From the NCBI GenBank assembly GCA_002239005.1, contig MPNL01000020.1:1-55084 (forward strand): a stretch of 55,084 nt of DNA. The letters run 5' to 3'. Shown here one piece after another: positions 35,532 to 42,986 of the stretch. The position numbers and the translations under genes are program-made. Within the stretch, counting starts at the first letter, position 1; each line of letters opens with the position of its first letter. This DNA comes from Truepera sp. bin119. GTDB taxonomy: Bacteria > Deinococcota > Deinococci > Deinococcales > Trueperaceae. The notes below the pieces were generated by a model. It was not told where the DNA came from. It was given only the letters and a program-made list of their open reading frames with translations, and ran no database searches.

Positions 35532-35560
35532 TTGACATTGATTGAAATGTGTAGTAAATA
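35532..35560 (+). promoter_or_regulatory. Strong sigma-70-type promoter of the XRE cassette, leaderless
   Basis: TTGACA (35532-35537), exactly 17 bp, then TAAATA (35555-35560). The ATG of the regulator begins 7 bp after the -10 box, so transcription should start at or within a base of the start codon. The AT-rich spacer stands out from the surrounding GC-rich DNA. Confidence 0.8.
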
Positions 35561-35566
35561 GGACAC

Positions 35567-35920
35567 ATGACACACTTTGGCAGCGCCATCCGAAACCGGC
35601 GCGAGCATCTGCGCCAGAAGGACAGGCGCTATTCCTTGCGCCAGGTTGCCCTGCGAATCGGGATCGAGCCGGCCTATCTGAGCAAGATCGAGCGGTGCGA
35701 CGTGGCGCCACCTTCGGAGGCCACGACGATCCGGCTAGCGCGGGAACTCGGCGAGGACCCAGACGTGCTCTTGGCCCTGGCGGGGAAGGTCTCGAGCGAT
35801 CTTCAGGAGATCATCCGCAAGCGCCCCCGGCTGTTCGCGGAACTGATCAGGCAACTCAAGGAAGTCCCGGACCACGCCATTCTCCGTGTTGTGCGTGAGG
35901 TGCGGGACGGCGAGTGGTAG
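35567..35920 (+). CDS. XRE-family helix-turn-helix transcriptional regulator
   Basis: 117 residues. The HTH is at about residues 22-45: YSLRQVALRIGIEPAYLSKIER, with the recognition helix containing AYLSKIER, followed by the typical APPSEATTIRLARELGEDPDVLLALAGK. The C-terminal helix region (LQEIIRKRPRLFAELIRQLKEVPDHAI) probably dimerises. Starts at an ATG that coincides with the predicted transcription start, so it is read without a Shine-Dalgarno sequence. It is the first gene of a two-gene cassette with the unknown protein 10 bp downstream, and likely regulates the cassette itself. No inverted-repeat operator was identified with confidence. Confidence 0.92.
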   Translation: MTHFGSAIRNRREHLRQKDRRYSLRQVALRIGIEPAYLSKIERCDVAPPSEATTIRLARELGEDPDVLLALAGKVSSDLQEIIRKRPRLFAELIRQLKEVPDHAILRVVREVRDGEW

Positions 35921-35930
35921 GGAGGGATCG

Positions 35931-36944
35931 ATGATCACGCTCGAAAACGACAGGCTGGTGCTTCGCTTCTCCGATATCCATGGTGACGCACGCTGCGCGA
36001 TCGAGTTCCAGCGAACCTTGCGCATCCCGGACGACGACAGAGACTACCCGCTGCCGCCGGGTCTCGGTCGCTTCCCGTTGCGGCATCTAGACGACCATGC
36101 ACCGCGCTTACCGGAGCAATGGCGTCGCCGGGGTGGCGTGATCGCGCCCATCCACCAGGCCGAGGCCATGTGGATCAACTTCGAGGCCGACTCCGGCTAT
36201 CCGTTCGCGGTGAAGATCGCGACCGGCAAGATCTGCGCGCTCACCGGCGACGGCTGGGTCGATCACCTGAACAGCGATCCGCAGGACTACGTCGTGCTGC
36301 CCGAACAGCCATGGCTCGACGGATATTGTGTGGAGAGGGGAGTGATCCGCCAGTTCGTCGCCATGCCCCTGGGCGACGGCTACACGGTCGAGGAACAGCT
36401 TACGGGCGCGGCCCGGCACGGCGGCCTTCAGATCGTCGTCTATCCGATGAAGCGGGAACGATACCGGCAGCTGCTGGCTCGAGATCTCGATCGCTCTCGG
36501 CCGCTTTCCGCTGAGGCGCCAATACTTCAGGCACCTTCCGCCATCGGGCTCGCGCCCGGCGGCCGGATGAAACAGGAGGTCTATGACGACCCGCATGGTC
36601 TGGATGCCTGGGACCAGCGGCATGGCGCCCGCTGTTTCATCACCCTTGCCAATTCCACCCAGTGGCTGGCGATCACAGGTGAGCGACCGCCGACTGTCCC
36701 ACCGACAGCGAAGCAGTACACCGAAGCGGGTTTTCCCTGGTTCGAGTGGTATGGCGGCGATGCCGTGGCGGTCGCTGGCGCGGAGAAGTTCAAGTCGCTT
36801 GCGAGCGTGACGCAGCTTGGCAAGGCAAAGGGTGAGGAGCCGCTGCCGGAAAACGAAACGACTGAGGTGCCCCACATTATCGGGCTGGGGTCCGGCGGTG
36901 TCCGCCCCGTGCGGGAGTATCCTGCCGACGAGACCGGGGGCTAG
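35931..36944 (+). CDS. Conserved protein of unknown function linked to an XRE regulator
   Basis: 337 residues starting at ATG 35931, preceded by AGGGAGGGATCG (good Shine-Dalgarno). The sequence is soluble-looking, with notable blocks DYPLPPGLGRFPLRHLDD, DYVVLPEQPWLDGYCVE, IRQFVAMPLGDGYTVEEQLT, LAPGGRMKQEVYDDPHGLDAWD and TAKQYTEAGFPWFEWY. I recall closely similar hypothetical proteins in Proteobacteria, which would make this a mobile two-gene cassette; this needs a search. No catalytic motif, signal peptide or membrane segment is recognised, and no function is assigned. Its composition and AT-rich promoter differ slightly from the chromosome. Flanked at 37061 by a piece of the palindromic repeat. 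Confidence 0.75.
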   Translation: MITLENDRLVLRFSDIHGDARCAIEFQRTLRIPDDDRDYPLPPGLGRFPLRHLDDHAPRLPEQWRRRGGVIAPIHQAEAMWINFEADSGYPFAVKIATGKICALTGDGWVDHLNSDPQDYVVLPEQPWLDGYCVERGVIRQFVAMPLGDGYTVEEQLTGAARHGGLQIVVYPMKRERYRQLLARDLDRSRPLSAEAPILQAPSAIGLAPGGRMKQEVYDDPHGLDAWDQRHGARCFITLANSTQWLAITGERPPTVPPTAKQYTEAGFPWFEWYGGDAVAVAGAEKFKSLASVTQLGKAKGEEPLPENETTEVPHIIGLGSGGVRPVREYPADETGG

Positions 36945-37060
36945 ACCGGGAGTTGATGAGTTCATGCCCCTGTCCCGCTGGCAGTTAGGATGGTAGGCAA
37001 GTGGTCTGCCCCGGTGTTGGTACGAGCGCCGAGGTCTGGCACGCAGCTCCGCTGGTCGGG

Positions 37061-37091
37061 GTGCGGGGTAATCTCACATCACTAGCCGGGT
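37061..37091 (+). repeat. End fragment of the palindromic interspersed element
   Basis: GGGGTAATCTCACATCACTA followed by GCCGGGT matches the right side of element A and the sequence just beyond it (10866-10886). Half of the palindrome GTGAGATAATCTCAC is kept (TAATCTCAC, 37069-37077). It lies 27 bp upstream of the candidate -35 of ppk, a spacing close to that seen before the lptF/G-like gene. Confidence 0.65.
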
Positions 37092-37104
37092 GATTCCCTA
37101 AGTA

Positions 37105-37133
37105 TTGAGGGGGGCTTGCGAGGTCGCTAGAAT
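37105..37133 (+). promoter_or_regulatory. Candidate ppk promoter
   Basis: TTGAGG (37105-37110), 17 bp, TAGAAT (37128-37133). The GTG/ATG start pair at 37144/37150 follows 10-16 bp later, so the leader is very short. Confidence 0.5.
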
Positions 37134-37149
37134 CAGGTAGAGGGTGCCG

Positions 37150-39393
37150 ATGAACCAGACTCGCCCAGAACGAGGTGTACTCGAGGCCGACCTGCCCACG
37201 GCGGTCTCACCCCGGCCGGTTCCTGAGGGGGCGGCTCTCGACCACCCCTCGCTCTACTTCAACCGCGAACTGGGGGATATCGACTTCAACTGGCGGGTGC
37301 TGTGGCAGGCGATGGACGACCGGGTCCCGCTGCTCGAGCGGGTCCGTTACCTGGCCATCACCTCGAGCAACCTCGACGAGCTCTTTCAGAAACGGGTCGG
37401 AGGCCTGCGCCGGCAGGAGGAGGCGAGGGTGGTCGAGCCCTCCCCCGATGGCCGCAGCCCGAGCGAACAGCTCGAGCTGATCCGCAACGCCAGCCGCCCC
37501 CTCTACAGTCGCCTAAGCGCGCTGTGGCGGCACACCCTGGAACCGCTGCTCGAGCGCAAGGCGAAGGTACGGATCCTGAACCGGTATGAGCTTAGTAAGA
37601 CGCAGCGGCAGCGGATGGCGCGGCACTTCCGCTCGAACATCTACCCGATCGTGACCCCGCTGGCGGTCGACTCGGGGCGGCCGTTCCCCTTTATCAGCAA
37701 CCTTAGTCTGTCGCTGGCGGTGACGCTCCGGCGCTGCGAGGGTGAAGAGTCACTCTTTGTGCGGATCAAGATACCGGTCTCTATGGGCCGCTGGTATGAG
37801 GTGCAGCCGGGGGTGTTCGTGCCGCTCGAGCAGCTGCTAAAGGAGCATGTCACCGCCTTCTTCCCAGGTATGGAGGTGACCGGAGCCTACGCCTTCCGGG
37901 TGACCCGCAACGCCGACATCCGCTTCGATGAGGAGGAGGCCGAAGACCTTATTGCAGCGATCAGCGAGGATCTCCGGGAGCGGAGGTTTGCACCGGTGGT
38001 CCGCCTGGAGGTCGAGCACGACATGCCCTCGGAGGTGAGGAGCTTCCTGGCTGAGAACCTGGCGATCCATGAGGAGGATATCTTCGAGGCGTCGAGCCTG
38101 CTGGGTCTCGCAGACTGTGGCTTCTTCGCCGACCTGCCCCTGCCCGATCTCACCTTCGGGCGGTGGAGTGGGGTCACCGCTCCGGCGATTGCGGAGCACA
38201 ACCGGGTCACCGAGAATCCCCCCCTGTTCGACCTGATCCGCCAGCACGATGTGCTGGTCCACCACCCCTATGAGTCGTTCTCAACCAGCGTCCAGCGCTT
38301 CATCGAAGAGGCGAGCGCGGAACCCCCAGGCCCCCCCCTCCCGCAAACCCCCCCCCACCACCCCTATGAGTCGTTCTCAACCAGCGTCCAGCGCTTCATC
38401 GAAGAGGCGAGCGAGGACCCTCAGGTCCTCGCCATCAAGCAGACCCTCTACCGGACCTCGGATGAGAGCCCGACCGTGGCCGCGCTGGTCCGGGCGGCGG
38501 AACTGGGCAAGCAGGTGGCGGTCCTGGTCGAGGTCAAGGCCCGCTTCGACGAACAGAACAATATCGAGTGGGGTGGGCGCCTCGAGGCCGCAGGGGTGCA
38601 TGTGAGCTACGGCTTCGCCCACCTCAAGATCCATACCAAGATCGTGCTGGTCGTCCGCCAGGAGAGGGATGGTATCCGCACCTACTGTCATATCGGCACC
38701 GGCAACTACAACAGCACCACCGCAAGGCTCTACACCGACCTGGGCCTTTTTACCTGCGACCCCGAGATCGGTGAGGACCTGGTCAACCTCTTCCACCACA
38801 TCACCGGCTACGCGCCGGAGCAGAACTACCGGGCCCTCCTGGTGGCCCCCTGGCACATGCGGGTGAGGATCCTGGAGATGATCGACCGCGAGATTGCCCA
38901 CCAACTCGAACATGGTGACGGTCGCATCATCGCCAAGCTGAATGGGCTCGACGATCTGCCCGTGATCCAGGCGCTCTACCGGGCCTCGCAGGCCGGGGTA
39001 CCGGTCGACCTGATCATCCGCGGGCACTCGCGGCTCAGGCCCGGTCTCAAGGGCTACAGCGAGAATATCCGGGTCATCAGCATCATCGGCCGCTTCCTCG
39101 AGCACGACCGCATCTTCTACTTCCACAACGGCGGCGATTCCGAGATCTTCATCGGTAGCGCCGACTGGAAGCGGCGCAACCTTACCGACCGGATCGAAGC
39201 GGCGGTTCCGGTGCGCCGGTCGGAGTTGAAGAGGCGGCTCCTGGCTATCCTCGAGGCGGCGCTCGCCGACAACCGCCTCGCCTGGGATCTGAGCCCCGAC
39301 GGCAGCTACCGGCAGCGCCTGCCGGTCGCAAGGGAGGGGGAGAGGGGCCTGCAGCAGGTGCTGATGGAGAGGGTGTCTAAGGGCGGCCCGTAG
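37150..39393 (+). CDS. ppk1: Polyphosphate kinase 1 (with 32-residue insertion)
   Basis: Makes and breaks inorganic polyphosphate from ATP. All PPK1 landmarks are present: YFNRELGDIDFNWRVL (N-domain), GRPFPFISNLSLSLAV, HHPYESFSTSVQRFIEEA, LAIKQTLYRTSDESP, HLKIHTKIVLVVR, the phosphohistidine region HIGTGNYN and the second conserved His in RFLEHDRIFYFHN, then IGSADWKRRNLTDRIEA. A GTG start at 37144 is also possible. An insertion duplicates HHPYESFSTSVQRFIEEAS plus a P-rich run (38261-38356); without it the protein is 715 residues, near family length. The stop overlaps the convergent quinate-dehydrogenase-like gene by 17 bp. Confidence 0.95.
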   Translation: MNQTRPERGVLEADLPTAVSPRPVPEGAALDHPSLYFNRELGDIDFNWRVLWQAMDDRVPLLERVRYLAITSSNLDELFQKRVGGLRRQEEARVVEPSPDGRSPSEQLELIRNASRPLYSRLSALWRHTLEPLLERKAKVRILNRYELSKTQRQRMARHFRSNIYPIVTPLAVDSGRPFPFISNLSLSLAVTLRRCEGEESLFVRIKIPVSMGRWYEVQPGVFVPLEQLLKEHVTAFFPGMEVTGAYAFRVTRNADIRFDEEEAEDLIAAISEDLRERRFAPVVRLEVEHDMPSEVRSFLAENLAIHEEDIFEASSLLGLADCGFFADLPLPDLTFGRWSGVTAPAIAEHNRVTENPPLFDLIRQHDVLVHHPYESFSTSVQRFIEEASAEPPGPPLPQTPPHHPYESFSTSVQRFIEEASEDPQVLAIKQTLYRTSDESPTVAALVRAAELGKQVAVLVEVKARFDEQNNIEWGGRLEAAGVHVSYGFAHLKIHTKIVLVVRQERDGIRTYCHIGTGNYNSTTARLYTDLGLFTCDPEIGEDLVNLFHHITGYAPEQNYRALLVAPWHMRVRILEMIDREIAHQLEHGDGRIIAKLNGLDDLPVIQALYRASQAGVPVDLIIRGHSRLRPGLKGYSENIRVISIIGRFLEHDRIFYFHNGGDSEIFIGSADWKRRNLTDRIEAAVPVRRSELKRRLLAILEAALADNRLAWDLSPDGSYRQRLPVAREGERGLQQVLMERVSKGGP
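38261..38413 (+). repeat. 96-bp in-frame duplication with C-run spacer inside ppk
   Basis: 57 bp at 38261-38317 recur exactly at 38357-38413. What lies between is a recognisable but corrupted copy of what follows the second block: GCGAGCGCGGAACCCCCAGG in place of GCGAGCGAGGACCCTCAGG, decaying to C. This gradual decay argues for low-quality read ends rather than an insertion. Confidence 0.8.
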
Positions 39394-40300
39394 GCTGGTC
39401 GTTCAGATCGAGAGTGTCTGGCTCCAGGCCGCTCCGCTCCAGCAGGTCGAGGTAGGCCTTAGGGCCCCTGTCCAGCTTGCCAGCGACGGCTATGAAGGCC
39501 GCCTCGAGCAGGTTGGTCGACAGGCTCCGACCTTCGAAGCGGGGGGTGGTGGTGATGAGCCGCCTGACCCCGCGGCGCCTGAGCAACTCCACATCCTCGG
39601 CTGTGGTGGTGTTGGTCAGTACGACCTTACCGGTCAGCTCCTCGGGGGCGTAGCGCTTAAGGAGGTGGAAGTCGCCAGCGATCACCTCGGCCCGTTCGAA
39701 GTAGCGCGCCCGCCAGCCAGAGACGCCGGCCTCCTGGCTGCTTCCGGTCGGGTAGATCCAGCGTATCGGGAGCTTGGTGACGATAGGCGCCAGCAGCTTG
39801 GCCGTCAGGGCGACCGCCCCGAGGCTCCGCAGTGGAATTGGCAGGCCCAGGAGGAAGACTAGGTCGCCGCAGAGCAGCTCGGCCCCGGCTGCGGCGAGCG
39901 TCTCGGCCATGCCATAGCGGTCGACCGCTGACAGCATCAGCACCCTCTTGCCGCGCCAGCCGAGGTCGCGGTCGAGGCCCCTGACCACGTTCCGCTCCAG
40001 GGTGTCCTTCAGTCCGGCGCCACAGACTACCGGTGTGCTCTTGGCGTTGCGGGCCAGCCGGACGCTGTCACGCACGTAGTAGCGTCGGTCGCCGGCCACA
40101 ACGTAGAGGTCGGTGCCGCCCAGACCTATGGCATCGACCTTGCCGTCGAGTTCGCGGATGGCGGCCGCCGCTCGGTCCAGGTCGCCATCGGTGCCGCGTC
40201 GCTCGAGGACGATGCGTTGGCCCAAGATCTCCGTTTCGATGTAGGCGTCGCGGGTGCTTGAGCCGAGTGAGATGCTTACTACCCGCTTGGTCCCGGCCAT
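39377..40300 (-). CDS. 'Quinate 5-dehydrogenase' family protein
   Basis: About 307 residues beginning MAGTKRVVSISLGSSTRDAY. Family features seen: VERRGTDGDLDRAA-like start of an acidic helix (read here as LERRGTDGDLDRAAAAI), DAIGLGGTDLYVVAGDRRYYVRD, and a central RGKRVLMLSAVDRYGMAETLAAAGAELLCGDLVFLLGLP. The name comes from database annotation of relatives in Thermus, Deinococcus and Chloroflexi; quinate oxidation is not established and no classic Rossmann GxGxxG is obvious. The frame extends upstream to 40435 with no homology, so ATG 40300 (with GAGGG just before) is used; GTG 40312 is an alternative. Convergent with ppk. Confidence 0.7.
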   Translation of the reverse strand: MAGTKRVVSISLGSSTRDAYIETEILGQRIVLERRGTDGDLDRAAAAIRELDGKVDAIGLGGTDLYVVAGDRRYYVRDSVRLARNAKSTPVVCGAGLKDTLERNVVRGLDRDLGWRGKRVLMLSAVDRYGMAETLAAAGAELLCGDLVFLLGLPIPLRSLGAVALTAKLLAPIVTKLPIRWIYPTGSSQEAGVSGWRARYFERAEVIAGDFHLLKRYAPEELTGKVVLTNTTTAEDVELLRRRGVRRLITTTPRFEGRSLSTNLLEAAFIAVAGKLDRGPKAYLDLLERSGLEPDTLDLNDQPTGRP

Positions 40301-40501
40301 CACCCTCGCCCGCACGATCCCGCGCTGCGGTGTCCCACTTCCCTGGGTAGCTGAACGCCTCGCGACTGCGAACAGCAGTCGCGTCCCGGGTGCCCACGCG
40401 TCCCGGCTAGAGGGGGGGGGCGACGGGATGGCCACAGGCTCAGCCTGCGGATCGGTTCCCGCGAGGTACCCTCAGGCGCCGGACCGCAATCGTTCCCGAT
40501 C

Positions 40502-40990
40502 TTACGCCTCCCGCCAGGTCGGCGGTACCCGGACCGCCACGACCTCGGCCGCGACCCGGTCCTCCCCCTCGGAGCTGAGGTGGCAGCGCAGCACCGTCTT
40601 GCGCGCTCCCGCCTCGAGGATCTCGGCTCGCAGGGTCACCGGCCTGTCGATAGGGGTGGGGCGTAGGTAGCGGATGTTCAACTGCGCCGTAGCGTACCAG
40701 AGTTCGGGGGGGTCGCCTATTGCCCGGCCCTCGCGGGTGTAGGCGTCGGCGATGGCGGTGCAGACCGTGTGGCAGTCGATCACGGTGGCGATGATCCCGC
40801 CGTTGAGGATCTGGCGGGGGCCGGCTATATGATGGGGGCTCGGCTTCCAGGTGCACACTGCGGAGCCGTCGGCCCAGTGGCTCTTGATGTGGAGCCCGTC
40901 GGGGTTGAGGGTGCCGCAGCCGAAGCAGTAGTTGTTGGGGATATCGTCCTGGAAGGCCCTTGGGGCAGCGGGGTGGGGGGCCCGGTTCAT
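40502..40990 (-). CDS. PaaI-like hotdog-fold thioesterase
   Basis: 162 residues. The central helix motif LNGGIIATVIDCHTVCTA is the hotdog-fold hallmark, where the Asp (VID) is a common catalytic residue. N-terminal CFGCGTLNPDGLHIKSHW and the closing strands (VTLRAEILEAGARKTVLRCHLSSEGEDRVAAEVVAVRV) agree. Such enzymes hydrolyse acyl-CoA thioesters; the substrate is unknown. About 200 bp upstream of the quinate-dehydrogenase-like gene on the same strand, possibly cotranscribed. Confidence 0.9.
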   Translation of the reverse strand: MNRAPHPAAPRAFQDDIPNNYCFGCGTLNPDGLHIKSHWADGSAVCTWKPSPHHIAGPRQILNGGIIATVIDCHTVCTAIADAYTREGRAIGDPPELWYATAQLNIRYLRPTPIDRPVTLRAEILEAGARKTVLRCHLSSEGEDRVAAEVVAVRVPPTWREA

Positions 40991-41132
40991 GGGCCCAGTG
41001 TACTCGGCGGGCCGACACCGACCGTTACCTGTGTAGCTGCCCCCGTCGCTCGGCTGCGCAGCGCTAAGCTAGAGCAGGGATCGGCGCACCGGCGGCTTTC
41101 CTCGCGCTCAACGAAGGTCAGGGTATCAACCC

Positions 41133-41246
41133 TGGCGACGGCGCATCGCCGAGGCCTTTGACGTGAGCATGGATATGTTGCTGCGGATGCAGGCCTGGTG
41201 CGATGCCTCGCAGGCGGGTGCCCGCACAGGCGGGATCACCGTCTAG
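41133..41246 (+). pseudogene. HigA-type antitoxin C-terminal fragment
   Basis: A 37-codon reading ending in a stop: RIAEAFDVSMDMLLRMQAWC then DASQAGARTGGITV. This closely follows the C-terminus of HigA/VapI antitoxins (AFGVS...LLRMQA.YD). The helix-turn-helix that should precede it is absent and no toxin is nearby, so it is a remnant of a toxin-antitoxin locus. Confidence 0.5.
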
Positions 41247-41310
41247 CACTACCCGACAGGGTAGCGCGGTCGACCATCGCCCCGATCTCTTTGTCCACGT
41301 CGTTGGCTGG

Positions 41311-41380
41311 TGGACCCGAAGCAAAAACAGTCAAAGCCGGGGTCCCCCGCTGGGGATACGGACTCTACGGGTCCAATGAA
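41311..41380 (+). repeat. 75-bp interspersed repeat, copy 3 (inverted)
   Basis: Reverse complement of the block at 10115-10189, including CCCCCGCTGGGG. Together with copy 2 at 42451 it brackets about 1.1 kb in inverted orientation, with an integrase fragment between. Confidence 0.8.
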
Positions 41381-41774
41381 GTCACACTTGTCGGTCTTTG
41401 GCAACCTTTGCCTGGCTAGGTCGCTGTCGTCTGGCTAGGTCTCCGAACAGATCGTAGTGAGTTCGATGGTGTGGGTGACGCTGGCTGTGTACCAGTTCCC
41501 GATGCGGCGAGTTGCCATCCGAAGAGTCGGTCTTTGGAGCCTAGGCGATGGAAAGCACTTGGAGATCCTCTTCGGTATGACTTGGGAAACAGACTCTAGA
41601 AGTCTTGTGCAGGGAGGTGGTGGGCTACACAAGGTCGTCCCTCTAAGCGCCGTTTGCCTGCTTGCCACCCTTGGCTTGGTCCAGGCCCTAGCGGACTCGT
41701 TGGAAGCAGGTTGCCCGGATTGGGAGTGGTGGTCCGTTACCTCTCCAAGCTGACCCCGAAGATGAAAATCGCCG
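41381..41774. other. Mobile-element debris, no intact gene
   Basis: Open frames on both strands around 41435-41750 resemble no family with confidence. The sequence is AT-richer than the chromosome, consistent with decayed transposon DNA. Confidence 0.4.
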
Positions 41775-42041
41775 TCAGGCGGCGGTTTTGCGCTCCTCGG
41801 TCTCCCAGCACCCCAGGAATCTCGTAGTGCTCGGCCAGTGAATCTTCCCAGTCCGATACCTTACGGCGGCTAAGATTTTGCGGCAGTGAGCGAGGCTGCA
41901 GCCCTCCGCACGTTGTGAGTGAAGGTAGGCAACCAGGGATTTATCGCTGATGTCCACGTAGGCACTGCTGGCAATCCAGGTCGCGAGTCGCTCCCAAAGA
42001 CGGTGATAATCGCGCACAGTGCCGGTGTTCGATGCGGACAT
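41775..42041 (-). pseudogene. Tyrosine recombinase (integrase) N-terminal fragment
   Basis: About 88 residues: TVRDYHRLWERLATWIASSA, then LVAYLHSQRAEGCSLAHCRKILAAVRY. This is the helical SAM-like core-binding domain of phage/transposon integrases (patterns such as W..F..W and YL...G.S..TI...LSAIR). The catalytic domain with R-H-R-Y is missing; the reading ends FLGCWETEERKTAA. It can only be a truncated remnant. Confidence 0.6.
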
Positions 42042-42450
42042 GAAGACCACATTAATGCACGGGATAAGTGGATTCCCCATAACATTTCTCACGACTTTCA
42101 GGGGGACGGTGGGGTTGTCGCTGAGCACGGCGTCGATCCAGGGCGCACTGACTAGGCTGTTCCCGGGCCGCCGGGCGGAACAGTGGGTTGGGCTGGGGGC
42201 CCTCCTCCTGGGATCGGGGTCGATGGTCCTTATCCTGATCGATCGGTTAAGCGAAGCGCTTATCAGCGACACTACCCTGGACAGGGCAGAGGGGAGGCGG
42301 TCGCTGATGAGCGCCGGGCCGATCCGCCTGTGCGCGAGGCGGGTCGGCGGCCGCTCAGCTGCGGCTGAGCAACCTGCCCTATCCCATCGGGGGGGCAGTG
42401 AGCGAGTTCGCCACCCGTACCCCCGTTGAGTTCGAGCAAGACCGGACCAG

Positions 42451-42530
42451 GGCGGCTTCGTTGGGCCCGTAGACCCGTAGAGTCCGTACCCCCAGCGGGG
42501 GACCCCGGCTTTAGACTGTTTTTGCTGCGG
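42451..42530 (-). repeat. 75-bp interspersed repeat, copy 2
   Basis: Same orientation as the copy at 10115, with a small internal duplication (CCCGTAGACCCGTAGAG). Contains CCCCCAGCGGGGG. Confidence 0.8.
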
Positions 42531-42986
42531 ATCCTATAACGGACTCTGCCGGGTCTGAAGGTGAGCGAAGAACCGCTCGATCTTCTGCTGTCAAGGTCAG
42601 GGTTTCGGGCCCGGTATCGCCTTGACCTCCGACCATCCTGCATCTGCCCAAGAACTGCCAGCCGCATAGGCTCTTGCTAGACATACCCCGAGACTGCCCT
42701 TGCTCGGCCAGTGAATCAGGCCTCATTCTTAAGGCTGGAACCGGTTCGATCTCATGAGCCGAGTCGCTTTTGGATCGCGTGGGACAGGTTGCAGCTTCCC
42801 GATACGATCCGGACCATCCCTTCGGGGCAAGAGCCGACTCGCAGCGGCGAACGGGTGACGGCTCCACCTGCCGGTACTCAAGCATAGGGTCTCTGGGTTA
42901 CGGCGTCCATCAGCCGGTGGGGCTGGGCCGTCAGGGGTGGCTGTGGCTTGCTGGCAATGGCGTGTGGTAGCTGGAGTTGCGTTCGC
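42531..42986. other. Intergenic, nothing recognised
   Basis: Between the IS-derived repeat and the 3' end of the sensor kinase. No conserved coding sequence or terminator was identified. Confidence 0.4.
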
